A stretch of 64,000 nucleotides of DNA from Pseudomonadota bacterium (GTDB lineage Bacteria; Pseudomonadota; Alphaproteobacteria; Rhizobiales; Xanthobacteraceae), in assembly GCA_003576765.1 (NCBI GenBank), contig QEVP01000023.1, positions 1 through 64,000 on the forward strand. Direction: 5' to 3'. Shown in pieces: positions 41,127-50,169 of this stretch. How positions within the stretch are numbered: position 1 is the first letter of the stretch; each line of letters starts with the position of its first letter. The position numbers and the translations under genes are program-made. The notes below the pieces were generated by a model. The model saw nothing but the letters and a program-made list of their open reading frames with translations. It made no database searches and had not been told where the DNA came from.

Positions 41127-42304
41127 ATGGCGAATTTCTCGCGTCGCGGCGCATTGCGCGCCGGGCTGGCCACCGCCGCCGCCCTGGCGCTGACGGCGGG
41201 CGCACAAGCCGCCGATCCGATCAAGGTCGGCGTCACCATCACCCAGTCGCCTCCGGGCTCCGTGGTGCAGGGCACTCAGGTCAAGGACGGGCTGGAAGTC
41301 GCCGCCAAGATCATCAACGACGCCGGCGGCGTCGATGGCCGCAAGATCGAACTGGTCATCGAGGATACGCAAGGCCTGCCCGAGAAGGCGCGTGCCGCGG
41401 TCGAGAAACTCGCCACCCGCGACAAGGTCGCCGCCATCACCGGCGAGCATCAAAGCTCGGCGGCGCTGGCCGGCATCGAGGTCGCCCACCGCTACAAGAT
41501 CCCCTACATCAACACCAACGCGTGGTCCGACGTGGTGCGCGAGAAGGGTTATCCGGAAGTCTTCAACCCCGGCAACTACAACAGCCGGGTCGGCAGCGCC
41601 GCTGCCGCGACGATGAAGGAGCTTGGCGTCAAGCGCGTCCTGTCGTTCGCCGAAAACACCGACTACGGTATCGGGCTCGCCAAGGCGATCGGCGAATCGC
41701 TGAAGAAGGTCGCGCCGGAGATCGAGTACAAGTACGAGACGCTCGACCGCGCCTCGAAGGATTTTCTGCCGGCGATCCTGCCGCTGCGCGCCAATCCGCC
41801 CGACGCCATCATCAACCTGATGCTGCCGCCGGCGGCCTACATCATGATGAACCAGGTCTACGAGCAGGGCGTGGCACCGTCCGCAAAAACCTGGCTCTAT
41901 GACGGCTCCGGCCTCGCCGACTATCCCGACTTCTGGCAGAACGTGAAGGAAGCCGGCAAGGGCATGCTGGTGTTCGGCCTCTATCACCCGAAGATGGCGC
42001 AGCCGCCGCTCGCCTGCTGTTCCAGGCCGCCGACTCGCTGTTCCTGATCGCGGACGCGGTCAAGCGCGCGAAATCAACAGAGCCGGAGGCGATCATCAAG
42101 GCGCTCGGCGAAACCAAGTACACCGGCACGCGCGGCGAGATCACCTTCGCCAAGGATAAGGGCTTTGCCTTCAACCAGTGGCTCGAGGTACCCTACGTCA
42201 CCTTCCAGATGACCGAGGTCAACCAGAAGGTTGGCGATTCGGCACTGGTGTCGCAGCCGGGGCAGCCGATCGACAAGAGCAAGCTGTGGAAGCCCGCTAA
42301 GTAG
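41127..42304 (+). pseudogene. Frameshifted ABC substrate-binding protein (LivK-like)
   Basis: Periplasmic branched-chain-amino-acid-type binding protein with a broken frame. The first frame (41127-42047) encodes a signal peptide (ending AQA), VGVTITQSPPGSVVQGTQ, and the fold up to LYHPKMA, then an out-of-frame tail to a stop. From about 42007 the next frame resumes typical sequence (RLLFQAADSLFLIADAV, TGTRGEITFAKDKG) to a TAG at 42302. The segment usual between the two parts, about 15-25 residues, also seems missing, so a deletion not divisible by three is likely. A sequencing error is the alternative. It heads the liv operon. Confidence 0.82.
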
Positions 42305-42321
42305 CGGGCGGCCACCTCCCC

Positions 42322-43218
42322 ATGAGCGCCATCAACGTCGATCTCGCGGTCAACGGCTTCATCACGGGGCTGTTCTATGCGCTGATGGCGATCGGCCTGT
42401 CGCTGATCTTCGGCATCCTGAAGATCGTGAACTTCGCCCATGGCGAGTTCTACATGGTCGGCGCCTACGCCTACACGCTGGTCGCGCTGGCGTTCGGCGT
42501 GCCGGTGTGGGTGGCGCTGCCGATCGCCTTTCTGGTCGGCGCGCTGGTCGGCTGGGCGACGGAGCGGACGCTGATGCGCCCGCTCTATGCCGGCTACACG
42601 TCCTGGGGGTTGATGCGCGACGAATACGCGGTGATCGTCACCTTCGGGCTGTCGCTGTTCCTCATCAACCTCGTGGACAAGGTGATCGGGCCCTATGCCT
42701 ATCGCGGGCCGCCGCTGGTCGAGACCAGTCGCGTGGTGCTCGGTCCCGTCCTCATCAGCGGCCACCGCCTGCTTGCTGCCGGCATCGCCATCGCGGTGAT
42801 CCTCATCACCGCGGCGTTGATCAAGTGGTCGTTCTGGGGCCAGCAGATCCGCGCCGTGTCGCAGAACCGGCTCGGCGCCTCGCTCGCCGGCATCGATACC
42901 GCGAAGGCCAGCGCCATCGTGTTCATGCTGTCGGGCGGGCTTGCGGCGTTCGCCGGCGCGCTGTTGTCGCCGGTGATCAATGCCTCGCCCGACGTCGGCA
43001 TCTTCCCGGCGGTCAAGTCCTACATCATCGTCGTGCTCGGCGGCATGGGCTCGGTGCCCGGCGCCATCGTCGCAAGCCTTTTGCTCGGCGTCATCGAGAG
43101 CTTCGGCGCGGTGTACCTGTCCTACCAGTACCGCGACGCTTTCGGTTTGATCCTCCTGATGCTGTTCCTGCTGTTCCGGCCGCAGGGCCTGTTCGGCGAA
43201 AAAGGGCGGGAGGTGTGA
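42322..43218 (+). CDS. livH: Branched-chain amino acid ABC transporter permease LivH-type
   Basis: A 298-residue inner-membrane permease with about eight helices. The N-terminal LFYALMAIGLSLIFGILKIVNFAHGEFYMVGAY is diagnostic for LivH, and the coupling-loop region RAVSQNRLGASLAGID contacts the ATPase. It starts 18 nt after the broken binding-protein gene and is followed by livM with 1 nt between stop and start. Confidence 0.93.
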   Translation: MSAINVDLAVNGFITGLFYALMAIGLSLIFGILKIVNFAHGEFYMVGAYAYTLVALAFGVPVWVALPIAFLVGALVGWATERTLMRPLYAGYTSWGLMRDEYAVIVTFGLSLFLINLVDKVIGPYAYRGPPLVETSRVVLGPVLISGHRLLAAGIAIAVILITAALIKWSFWGQQIRAVSQNRLGASLAGIDTAKASAIVFMLSGGLAAFAGALLSPVINASPDVGIFPAVKSYIIVVLGGMGSVPGAIVASLLLGVIESFGAVYLSYQYRDAFGLILLMLFLLFRPQGLFGEKGREV

Positions 43219-43219
43219 G

Positions 43220-44188
43220 ATGACGCAACCCGCAACACCCGCCGCCGGCGCGCAGCTCACCACCACCAAAACGACGGTCGAGTTTCGCGCCGCCTTGGTG
43301 GCGATGGCGATCGTCGCGCTGATCCCGCTCGGCGTCGGCAACCCCTATTGGCTCGGCGTGCTGATCGTCTCGATGTATTTCGCGATCCTTGCCGGCGGCT
43401 GGAATCTGCTTGCCGGCTACACCGGGCAATTCTCGCTGGCGCCGGCGACTTTTGCGATGATCGGCGCCTACACCACCGGGCTGCTCGGCACCTATTACAA
43501 CGTGCCGCCGCTGCTCGGCATTGTTGCCGCTGTCGTCGTGTCGGGCCTGGTCGGCCTGCTGCTCGGCCGCGCCGTGCTGCGCCTCGTCGGCCCCTATCTC
43601 GCGCTCACGACCTTGAGCTTCGCCGAGATCATGCGGCTGGTCGCTTCCAACACCATCGACATCACCCGCGGCGATCTCGGCCTTGGCGTGGCCGGGCTGC
43701 CGATCGGCCGCCTCGCCTGGTACTATCTGTTCCTGGCCGTGCTGGTGGTGCTGCTGATCCTGTTCTATCTGCTGCTGCGCTCCAAGGCCGGGTTGTTTCT
43801 GCAGGCGATCCGCGACGACGAGGTGGCGGCGCGCCGCGCCGGCGTCGACGTGGTGTTCTGGAAAACCGCCGCCTTCACGTTGTCCGCGGCGGCCTCCGGC
43901 CTTGCCGGTGCGCTCTATGCGCACTTCGCCGAACTGGTGACGCCCGAACTGGGCCTGATCGCCCAGACCGGCCTGATCCTCAGCATGGCGGTGATCGGCG
44001 GCATGGGGACACTGGCCGGGCCGCTGGTGGCGGCGTTCCTGGTCTATGTGCTGTCGGAATGGCTGCGCGACGTCGGCGGCTACCAGCTCGTGGTGTTCGC
44101 CGCCCTCGTCGTCATCTTCGCCCGCTTCTTCCGCGAGGGCCTGTGGGGGCTCGCCAAGGCCGCCGTGCGCCGCTGGAGGCAGGCATGA
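43220..44188 (+). CDS. livM: Branched-chain amino acid ABC transporter permease LivM-type
   Basis: A 322-residue inner-membrane permease, partner of LivH. It has LAGGWNLLAGYTGQFSLAPATFAMIGAYT (diagnostic), the coupling motif AIRDDEVAARRAGVD, and GGMGTLAGPLVAAFLVY. Its stop overlaps the livG start by 4 nt. Confidence 0.93.
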   Translation: MTQPATPAAGAQLTTTKTTVEFRAALVAMAIVALIPLGVGNPYWLGVLIVSMYFAILAGGWNLLAGYTGQFSLAPATFAMIGAYTTGLLGTYYNVPPLLGIVAAVVVSGLVGLLLGRAVLRLVGPYLALTTLSFAEIMRLVASNTIDITRGDLGLGVAGLPIGRLAWYYLFLAVLVVLLILFYLLLRSKAGLFLQAIRDDEVAARRAGVDVVFWKTAAFTLSAAASGLAGALYAHFAELVTPELGLIAQTGLILSMAVIGGMGTLAGPLVAAFLVYVLSEWLRDVGGYQLVVFAALVVIFARFFREGLWGLAKAAVRRWRQA

Positions 44189-44904
44189 CGCTCTTGTCCG
44201 TCAACGGCGTGACCAAGCGCTACGGCGGCCTGACCGCCGTGGACGACGTCTCGTTCGACATCGTGGCCGGCGAACTGGTCGGCCTGATCGGCCCCAACGG
44301 CTCGGGCAAGACCACGCTGCTCAACATCCTCAGCGGGCTCGCCACCGCGGACGCCGGCGAAATCCTGCTCGCCGATATCCCGTGCCAGAGGCTGACGCCG
44401 GAGCAACTCGCCCATCGCGGCGTGATGCGCATGTTCCAGTTGACCCGCGTCTTCCGGCGCATGAACGTCATCGACAACCTTCTGGTCGCCGGCCGCGCGC
44501 TCGGCCTCGACCACGGCGAGGCGCTGACGCGCGCGCATGCGCTGATCTCGGAACTGCGGCTCGACGCGGTCGCCGCGCTCGATGCCGGCCAGCTCTCCGG
44601 CGGCCAGATGAAGCTCCTGGAATTCGGCGTCTGCTTCATGGTGCCGCCACGCATCGCACTGCTCGACGAGCCGTTCGCCGCGGTGCATCCGACCATGAAG
44701 GAGATCATGGGCGCCTTCATCCGGGCGCGCCACGCCAAGGGCCAGACCTTCATCCTGGTCAGCCACGACATGCCGGTGGTGGTGGAATTGTGCCCGCGCG
44801 CGATCTGCATGAATGCCGGCGCGGTGGTGATCGACGCCACGACGCGCGAGGTGCTGAACGACGCCCGCGTCATCGAAGCCTATCTCGGGGGGCACGCGGC
44901 ATGA
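44185..44904 (+). CDS. livG: ABC transporter ATP-binding protein LivG-type
   Basis: A 239-residue ATPase. Walker A is GPNGSGKTTLLN, Q-loop MRMFQLTRVF, signature LSGGQMKLLEF, Walker B RIALLDEPFAAVHP and H-loop LVSHDM. The RMFQ...VFRRMNVIDNLLVA segment is typical of LivG. It overlaps livM and livF by 4 nt each (ATGA). Confidence 0.93.
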   Translation: MTLLSVNGVTKRYGGLTAVDDVSFDIVAGELVGLIGPNGSGKTTLLNILSGLATADAGEILLADIPCQRLTPEQLAHRGVMRMFQLTRVFRRMNVIDNLLVAGRALGLDHGEALTRAHALISELRLDAVAALDAGQLSGGQMKLLEFGVCFMVPPRIALLDEPFAAVHPTMKEIMGAFIRARHAKGQTFILVSHDMPVVVELCPRAICMNAGAVVIDATTREVLNDARVIEAYLGGHAA

Positions 44905-45644
44905 GCGCGGTGCTGACCCTCGACACCATCACCGCGGGCTACAGCGTCGATATCGACGTGCTGCGCAACTTAAGCCTCACCGTCGAAGCCGGCTCGATCA
45001 CCGGGCTGATCGGGCTGAACGGCGCCGGCAAGTCCACCGTGATGAAGGCGATCTGCGGCTTCCTCGTGCCGAAAGCCGGCCGCGTCGTCTACGACGGCGA
45101 GGACATCACCGGCCTGCCGCCGCACCGCTTAAGCGCGCGCGGCATCTGGTACATCCCGCAGGAGTCCAGCCTGTTTCCGTTCATGACGGTGACCGAAAAC
45201 CTGCGGCTGCCGCTGGAGAGCCTGTCGCGCACAACCGGCGCGCCCGACCGTGCGGAAATCGAGCGGCGCTTTGACGACATGCTGACGAAATTCCCGGCGC
45301 TGCGGCCAAAGCTGCGGGCGCAGGCCGGCGACCTGTCCGGCGGTCAGCAGAAGATGGTGGAGTTCGCAAAAGCCTGGCTGATGCGGCCGCGGCTGTGCCT
45401 GATCGACGAGCCGTCGATCGGCCTTGCGCCAAAGATCGTCGAGGAGGTGTTCGAGTGGATTCGCCTGTTCGCCGCCGAGCGCATGGCGATCCTGCTGGTC
45501 GATCACAACGTCCGCCGCGTCATCGCCATGTCGCACCGTATCTACGTGCTGAGCCTCGGCGAGATCACGGCGTCGGGCGAGCCGGCCGATTTCGCCGGCG
45601 ACTTGCACGAGCAGGTCAAGCAGTGGCTCGGGATCAATTTCTGA
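44901..45644 (+). CDS. livF: ABC transporter ATP-binding protein LivF-type
   Basis: A 247-residue ATPase paired with LivG. Walker A is GLNGAGKSTVMKAI, with IWYIPQESSLFPFMTVTENLRL around the Q-loop. The signature is LSGGQQKMVEFAKAW, Walker B LCLIDEPSIGLAP and H-loop VDHNVR. All catalytic motifs are intact. It is the last transporter gene; an AllA-like gene follows after a few nt, perhaps hinting at a purine- or ureide-related ligand. Confidence 0.93.
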   Translation: MSAVLTLDTITAGYSVDIDVLRNLSLTVEAGSITGLIGLNGAGKSTVMKAICGFLVPKAGRVVYDGEDITGLPPHRLSARGIWYIPQESSLFPFMTVTENLRLPLESLSRTTGAPDRAEIERRFDDMLTKFPALRPKLRAQAGDLSGGQQKMVEFAKAWLMRPRLCLIDEPSIGLAPKIVEEVFEWIRLFAAERMAILLVDHNVRRVIAMSHRIYVLSLGEITASGEPADFAGDLHEQVKQWLGINF

Positions 45645-45651
45645 GTCCGCG

Positions 45652-46167
45652 ATGCCGCCGGACCGCGCGCCGATGACGATTGTCGCAGAGGCCGCGACGA
45701 TGGCGGCGTTCGCGCCCTACGGCGCGCTACTCCCCATCGGCAGCCCGGGCGACGCCGGCCGCGCCGTCAATCAGGGCCGCGCCCGCCGCCACCCCGGCTT
45801 GCGCGATCTTTCCCATGACGCGGCGGCCAGCCGTCCGGTGCTGGACCTCTACCGGATCGAGCCGTCAACGCTGCCGTTTGCGCTCGTCTGCTTCGAGCGC
45901 CACCCGCTCACCGCGCAGGCGTTCGTGCCGCTCGAGGACGTGCGGCTGCTGGTGGCCGTCGCGCCCGATGATAACGGCCGGCCCGACATCGGCCGCGCCC
46001 GCGCCTTCATCGTCGAACGCGCCATCGTCCACTACCGCGCCGGGGCCTGGCACGCGCCGCTGGTCGCGCTCGATGCGCCGGCCCGGCTGGCGATGCTGAT
46101 GTGGGAGACGGGCGATGCCCGCGATTGCGAGGAAGTTTTCCTGACCGAGCCGGTGACGGTGATTTGA
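45652..46167 (+). CDS. allA: Ureidoglycolate lyase family protein (AllA-like)
   Basis: A 171-residue cupin-fold protein of the AllA family, which splits ureidoglycolate to glyoxylate and urea in purine (allantoin) breakdown. Supporting segments are AAFAPYGALLPIG, FALVCFERHPLTAQAFVPL, and YRAGAWHAPLVAL with the conserved His. It lies 7 nt downstream of livF, so it is probably co-transcribed. An internal ATG at 45673 is an alternative start. Family members outside allantoin clusters may act on other compounds. Confidence 0.8.
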   Translation: MPPDRAPMTIVAEAATMAAFAPYGALLPIGSPGDAGRAVNQGRARRHPGLRDLSHDAAASRPVLDLYRIEPSTLPFALVCFERHPLTAQAFVPLEDVRLLVAVAPDDNGRPDIGRARAFIVERAIVHYRAGAWHAPLVALDAPARLAMLMWETGDARDCEEVFLTEPVTVI

Positions 46168-46170
46168 GGC

Positions 46171-46245
46171 GTCATTGCCGGGCTTGACCCGGCAATCTAT
46201 CCTTTTTTCAAGGAGATGGATGCCCGGATCGAGTCCGGGCATGAC
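46171..46245. repeat. Palindromic repeat, copy 6 (variant)
   Basis: Same two-arm plan with altered stems: GTCATTGCCGGGCTTGACCC on the left, and GATGCCCGGATCGAGTCCGG plus GCATGAC on the right. The ends GTCAT and ATGAC are conserved. It lies between the AllA-like gene and cofD, which converge. Confidence 0.8.
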
Positions 46246-46276
46246 GCGCGATGATTTCATCAAAAGCAAAAGCGCT

Positions 46277-47257
46277 CTAACGTACAGACGTTGAGCCACA
46301 GAGCGCATCGCCAAAAGCAAGGACATCCTGCGCCAGCCGCACCTTGGAAGCATCGTCCGTCATCAGGGTCGGCACCGCGCACGTCGGCAGATCGACGGCC
46401 CTGGCCCCGACCGCGTCTCCCGCGTCGATCACCAACCCGTCGATCAGTCCGCGGTAATGCGCCGCGATCGCCTCGGTATCCGCCGCAACGCCGAGTTCAT
46501 CCATGATCTTGCGCGTCGGCCCCTTGACCGCCTGGCCGCCGACCAGCGGCGACACCGCAACCACCGGCACGCCGGCCACCCGCACCGCGTCGCGCAAGCC
46601 CGGCACGGCCAATATGGGATCGATACTGAGATACGGATTCGACGGGCAGATCACCACCATCCGCAACCCCTCGGGCTGCAACGCCGCGCGCACCCCGGCA
46701 CTGAGCCGCGCCTTGTCGGCGCCGTCGAAGCGTATACTGCGGATCGCCGGCTCGCAGCGATGCGCAACGAAGTAGCGCTGGAACGCCAGTTTTTCATCCG
46801 GCGTCACCACGATGGTGCGGATCGGATCGTCGGTGACCGGCCATAGCTGCGCGGTCAGCCCCAGTCGTTTTGCGATGTCGGCGGCGATGCCGGTCAGGCT
46901 TTCGCCGGCTGCCAGCCGACGCGTGCGCTCGACATGAAGCGCCAGATCGCGGTCGCCGAGCGAGAACCATGTTTCGCCGCCGACCTCAGCCAGCGCCGCC
47001 ATGAAATTCCAGCTTTCGTCAGCCCGCCCCCAGCCGCGCTGCCGGTCGCTCAATCCGCTGAGCGTATAGAGCACCGTGTCGAGGTCGGGCGAGATGTGCA
47101 GGCCGAGATGCTCGAAATCGTCCGCCATGTTGACGACGACATGCAGCCGTTCGCCCAGCACGGTCTGCAACCCAAGGGCCAGCTTGGCGCCGCCAACGCC
47201 GCCGCACAGCGCGACCACCCGGCCGTCGCCCGACGAGGCCGTGGTTTCGCCGCTCAT
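46277..47257 (-). CDS. cofD: 2-phospho-L-lactate transferase CofD (coenzyme F420 biosynthesis)
   Basis: Transfers the phospholactate or phosphoenolpyruvate-derived moiety onto the deazaflavin Fo, making F420-0 or dehydro-F420-0. The 326-residue product starts the domain with VVALCGGVGGAKLALGL. VVNMADDFEHLGLHISPDLDTVLYTLSG is the catalytic Asp-rich block, and VICPSNPYLSIDPILAVPG and SPLVGGQAVKGPT are also diagnostic. It overlaps cofE by 4 nt and ends the leftward operon. Other F420 genes (Fo synthase, CofC) are not in the window. Confidence 0.95.
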   Translation of the reverse strand: MSGETTASSGDGRVVALCGGVGGAKLALGLQTVLGERLHVVVNMADDFEHLGLHISPDLDTVLYTLSGLSDRQRGWGRADESWNFMAALAEVGGETWFSLGDRDLALHVERTRRLAAGESLTGIAADIAKRLGLTAQLWPVTDDPIRTIVVTPDEKLAFQRYFVAHRCEPAIRSIRFDGADKARLSAGVRAALQPEGLRMVVICPSNPYLSIDPILAVPGLRDAVRVAGVPVVAVSPLVGGQAVKGPTRKIMDELGVAADTEAIAAHYRGLIDGLVIDAGDAVGARAVDLPTCAVPTLMTDDASKVRLAQDVLAFGDALCGSTSVR

Positions 47258-48021
47258 CGAAACAGATCCTGCTCGCGTGGCCGCACCAGCGCTGATGCCG
47301 GCTGCGGTGGCGCAACGCTTGCAAAACCGCGCACATGCACCACCGGCTGGCCCTCGGCGCCCTGCCCCATCACCAGCGAGGCGGCCGCGGCGAGTTCGTC
47401 CGCCACCGCGATTTCCGTGATGCGCATGGCGCGATCAAACAGGTCCGGCTCGCCGATCATGCTGCGCAGCGACGCAACGCCGGCGCTGCCGATGGCCACG
47501 CCGACCACGCCGTTGCGCCACGGCCGGCCAAAACTGTCGTTGATGATGACGCCGACATCGACGCCGAACGCGCCACGCAATCCCTGCCGCAGCCGCTCGC
47601 TGCTGGCATCGGGGTCTTTCGGCAGCAGCAGCACCCGTGCCTTGCCCTCGGCATGGGCGATGTTCGATTCGTCGATGCCGGCGTTGGCCATGACGAAGCC
47701 GAGCCGGTGCGCGACGATCATCACGTTCTGGCGGCAGCGCACCACTTCGGTGGATTCCGACAGCACCACCTCGATATGGCGCGGGTCCTTGCCGACGACC
47801 CCGGCAAGCTCCAGCGCCCGCGCGGACGGCGTGACGTCGGCGAGATCGACGTAGCGGTTCTCCGCCTTGGACACGATCTTCTGCGCGACGACGAACACGT
47901 CGCCCGCGGCCACGGCGAGACCGGTGCGGCGCACGCCCTCGACAATCATCGCGACAAGGTCGTCGCCCGGCTCAACCAGCGGCAATCCGGGAAGCGCGGT
48001 GTAGGTAATGCTGCTCGCCAC
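47254..48021 (-). CDS. cofE: Coenzyme F420-0:L-glutamate ligase CofE
   Basis: GTP-dependent ligase that adds the gamma-glutamyl tail to F420-0. The 255-residue product has GLPLVEPGDDL at the start, VVAQKIVSKAENRYVDL, and NAGIDESNIAHAEGKARVLLLPKDPDAS. VGVIINDSFGRPWRNGVVGVAIG binds substrate and metal. It overlaps cofD by 4 nt. It lacks the C-terminal nitroreductase-like domain of mycobacterial FbiB. It lies 91 nt after the molybdenum-hydroxylase small-subunit gene. Confidence 0.95.
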   Translation of the reverse strand: MASSITYTALPGLPLVEPGDDLVAMIVEGVRRTGLAVAAGDVFVVAQKIVSKAENRYVDLADVTPSARALELAGVVGKDPRHIEVVLSESTEVVRCRQNVMIVAHRLGFVMANAGIDESNIAHAEGKARVLLLPKDPDASSERLRQGLRGAFGVDVGVIINDSFGRPWRNGVVGVAIGSAGVASLRSMIGEPDLFDRAMRITEIAVADELAAAASLVMGQGAEGQPVVHVRGFASVAPPQPASALVRPREQDLFR

Positions 48022-48112
48022 TGATCAATTGCTCTCCGCGCGCCCCGAGACCGATACGGCTCCGGTCGCCAGGATCGATCAGAACGGCCGATCCGATTCG
48101 ACCGGGCCTACT

Positions 48113-49339
48113 TTAGCCGCGCCGGAACAGTTTTGCGAACAGCGCCTTCAGGCGGTCGCGGATCATCGAGGTCATCAGCGATCCCGCGTCGAACTCGGCG
48201 GCGGCCGGCGGGGCGGCGCCTTCGGCCTGGGGCGACAGCCGGGCTTCGAGATTCTGCACGAAAGCGCCGATCAGGCGGTTGGCGACATCCTGCACCAGGC
48301 CGGAGCGGCTGAACTGCGCCAGCACGCCGGTCAGCGTGAAGCCGACCTGCACATCGACGCGGGTTTCGTCGGGCGTGGCGCCGGGCTTGACCGCATATTT
48401 GATCGCGCCGCGCGTCGCGGAGTTGCTGCGGGCATCCTTGCCGCTGCCGATGATGGTACCGCTGCGGGTGGCCTCGTCGCGGGTGACATCGGCAACGCCG
48501 TTGAACTCCGCGGCGATCGGCCCGACCTTAACCCGGATCTTGCCTTCGACATGGCCATCGACCGGCTCGCCCGTCAGCGACGCCCCCGGCAGGCAGGCCG
48601 CGATCTCACTGAGGCGGCCGAAAAACTCCCACACCGTATCGACGGGATGGCGCACGGTAAAACTCTGGTCGAACGTGGTGTGCGGTTTCCAGTCGCTGTC
48701 CGCACCGGAAGCCGCCGCACGCGATCCGGACCGGGCCACGGCCGGCGTCGCATCGCCTGCGGCGCGCGCCGCAACGGCTGCCGCGGGCGCCGCCATCGCA
48801 CTCGCATGTCCGCTGCCGACGGGGCCGAGGCCCTCGCGACCGGCACCGCTGAGCGGCGCGATACCGCGCGCCCGACGCGCCTGCAACACGCTCATGGTGG
48901 CGCGGATGATTCCGACATAGCCGGTGCAGCGGCACAGATTGCCGCTCATCGCCACGCGGACCTCGTACTCGGACGGATTGTCCATGCGCAACACCACGTC
49001 GCGCGCCGACGCCAGCATGCCGGGCGTGCAATAGCCGCATTGCAGCGCATGTTCGCGCGAGAACGCCGCACGCAGTTCGGTGGCGACCTCGTCGTTGTCG
49101 AGCCCCTCCACGGTGGTGATGGCGGCGCCCTCGCAGGCGGCTGCGTATGTGATGCACGAGCGCGCCGGCACGCCGTCGATCAGCAGCGTGCAGGCGCCGC
49201 AGACGCCGTGCTCGCAGCCGATATGCGTTCCCGTCAGATTGTGGGTTTCGCGCAGAAAATCGGCGAGGTTGGTGCGCGGCTCGACGGTCCCGGCCACAGG
49301 CGAGCCATTCACGGTCAGCGCAATGTGGGTCATGCTCAT
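48113..49339 (-). CDS. Mo-hydroxylase [2Fe-2S] small subunit fused to a CoxG domain
   Basis: A 408-residue fusion. Residues 1-160 are a CoxS-type electron-transfer subunit: plant-type cluster Cys 42, 47, 50, 62 and second cluster Cys 101, 104, 136, 138. An Ala-rich linker (about 160-220) leads to an SRPBCC/CoxG domain (FTVRHPVDTVWEFFGRLSEIAACLPGA, VKVGPIAAEFNGVADV). The protein ends in a basic amphipathic tail that may contact membrane. CoxG is usually a separate gene thought to recruit or mature the enzyme. The start overlaps the FAD-subunit gene by 4 nt. Confidence 0.88.
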   Translation of the reverse strand: MSMTHIALTVNGSPVAGTVEPRTNLADFLRETHNLTGTHIGCEHGVCGACTLLIDGVPARSCITYAAACEGAAITTVEGLDNDEVATELRAAFSREHALQCGYCTPGMLASARDVVLRMDNPSEYEVRVAMSGNLCRCTGYVGIIRATMSVLQARRARGIAPLSGAGREGLGPVGSGHASAMAAPAAAVAARAAGDATPAVARSGSRAAASGADSDWKPHTTFDQSFTVRHPVDTVWEFFGRLSEIAACLPGASLTGEPVDGHVEGKIRVKVGPIAAEFNGVADVTRDEATRSGTIIGSGKDARSNSATRGAIKYAVKPGATPDETRVDVQVGFTLTGVLAQFSRSGLVQDVANRLIGAFVQNLEARLSPQAEGAAPPAAAEFDAGSLMTSMIRDRLKALFAKLFRRG

Positions 49340-50169
49340 CGGGCCTGCTCGATAGCGCGCCGGAACGCGGTCACATGAATCTGGCGATCGACCGGATCGT
49401 GCATCCCCTGCTCGGCCATGAAGGCATCGACGGTGGCCGGATCGACCTTATGCGCCGGCCCGCCGGCGGCAACGTCGCCGAGCAGATGGCGGGCATCGGT
49501 GACGATGTAGGGCCGGGTCTCGGTGGCGCCGATCACCACCCGGCACAGGCCGCGCTCGGGGTCGGTCACGAACGCGCCGATCGCATGGGCAAACTCGCCG
49601 GGCTTGCGGCATAATTTGTAATAGCCCCAGCGCGCGCGAGAGCTGAGCTTGGGGATCACCACCGACACCAGCACCTCATTGGCGGCGAGATCGACCTCAA
49701 GGGCGCCGACGATAAACTGCTCGATCGGCAAGGTGCGCTCGCCCGACGGGCCGCGCAGCCGCACGCGGGCACCGACCGCGGCCATCATCGACACCCAATC
49801 GGCCGACGGGTCGGCATGGGTCAGGCTGCCGCCGATGGTGCCGCGGTTGCGCACCGCGCGATAGGCGATGCCGCTCGCCACCGTCGGCAGCGCGCCGCGC
49901 GTCACGTCCGGCACGCGCCGGTCCTCGATGTCGGCATGGGTGATGCAGGCGCCGAGCACGAGGTCGCCGGCGGTCTCCTCGACGCGGCGCAGTTCGGCCA
50001 CGCCGGTCAGATCGACGATGAGGTCGGGCTGCACCAGCCGCATGTTGAGCATCGGCCCGAGCGACTGGCTGCCGGCCATCAGCTTGACCGCGCGGGACTG
50101 GTCATCCAGCAGGGCCAGCACCGCGCCGACATCGGCCGGGCGGGCATAATCGAAGTTGACGGGTTTCAT
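49336..50169 (-). CDS. Mo-hydroxylase FAD-binding medium subunit (CoxM-like)
   Basis: A 277-residue flavoprotein subunit of the xanthine-oxidase family that passes electrons from the iron-sulfur clusters. The FAD motif AGSQSLGPMLNMRL is near residue 32, and the second one RNRGTIGGSLTHADPSAD is near residue 108. Both are well conserved. It overlaps its neighbours by 4 nt on each side, so the three subunits are made together. Confidence 0.92.
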   Translation of the reverse strand: MKPVNFDYARPADVGAVLALLDDQSRAVKLMAGSQSLGPMLNMRLVQPDLIVDLTGVAELRRVEETAGDLVLGACITHADIEDRRVPDVTRGALPTVASGIAYRAVRNRGTIGGSLTHADPSADWVSMMAAVGARVRLRGPSGERTLPIEQFIVGALEVDLAANEVLVSVVIPKLSSRARWGYYKLCRKPGEFAHAIGAFVTDPERGLCRVVIGATETRPYIVTDARHLLGDVAAGGPAHKVDPATVDAFMAEQGMHDPVDRQIHVTAFRRAIEQAR

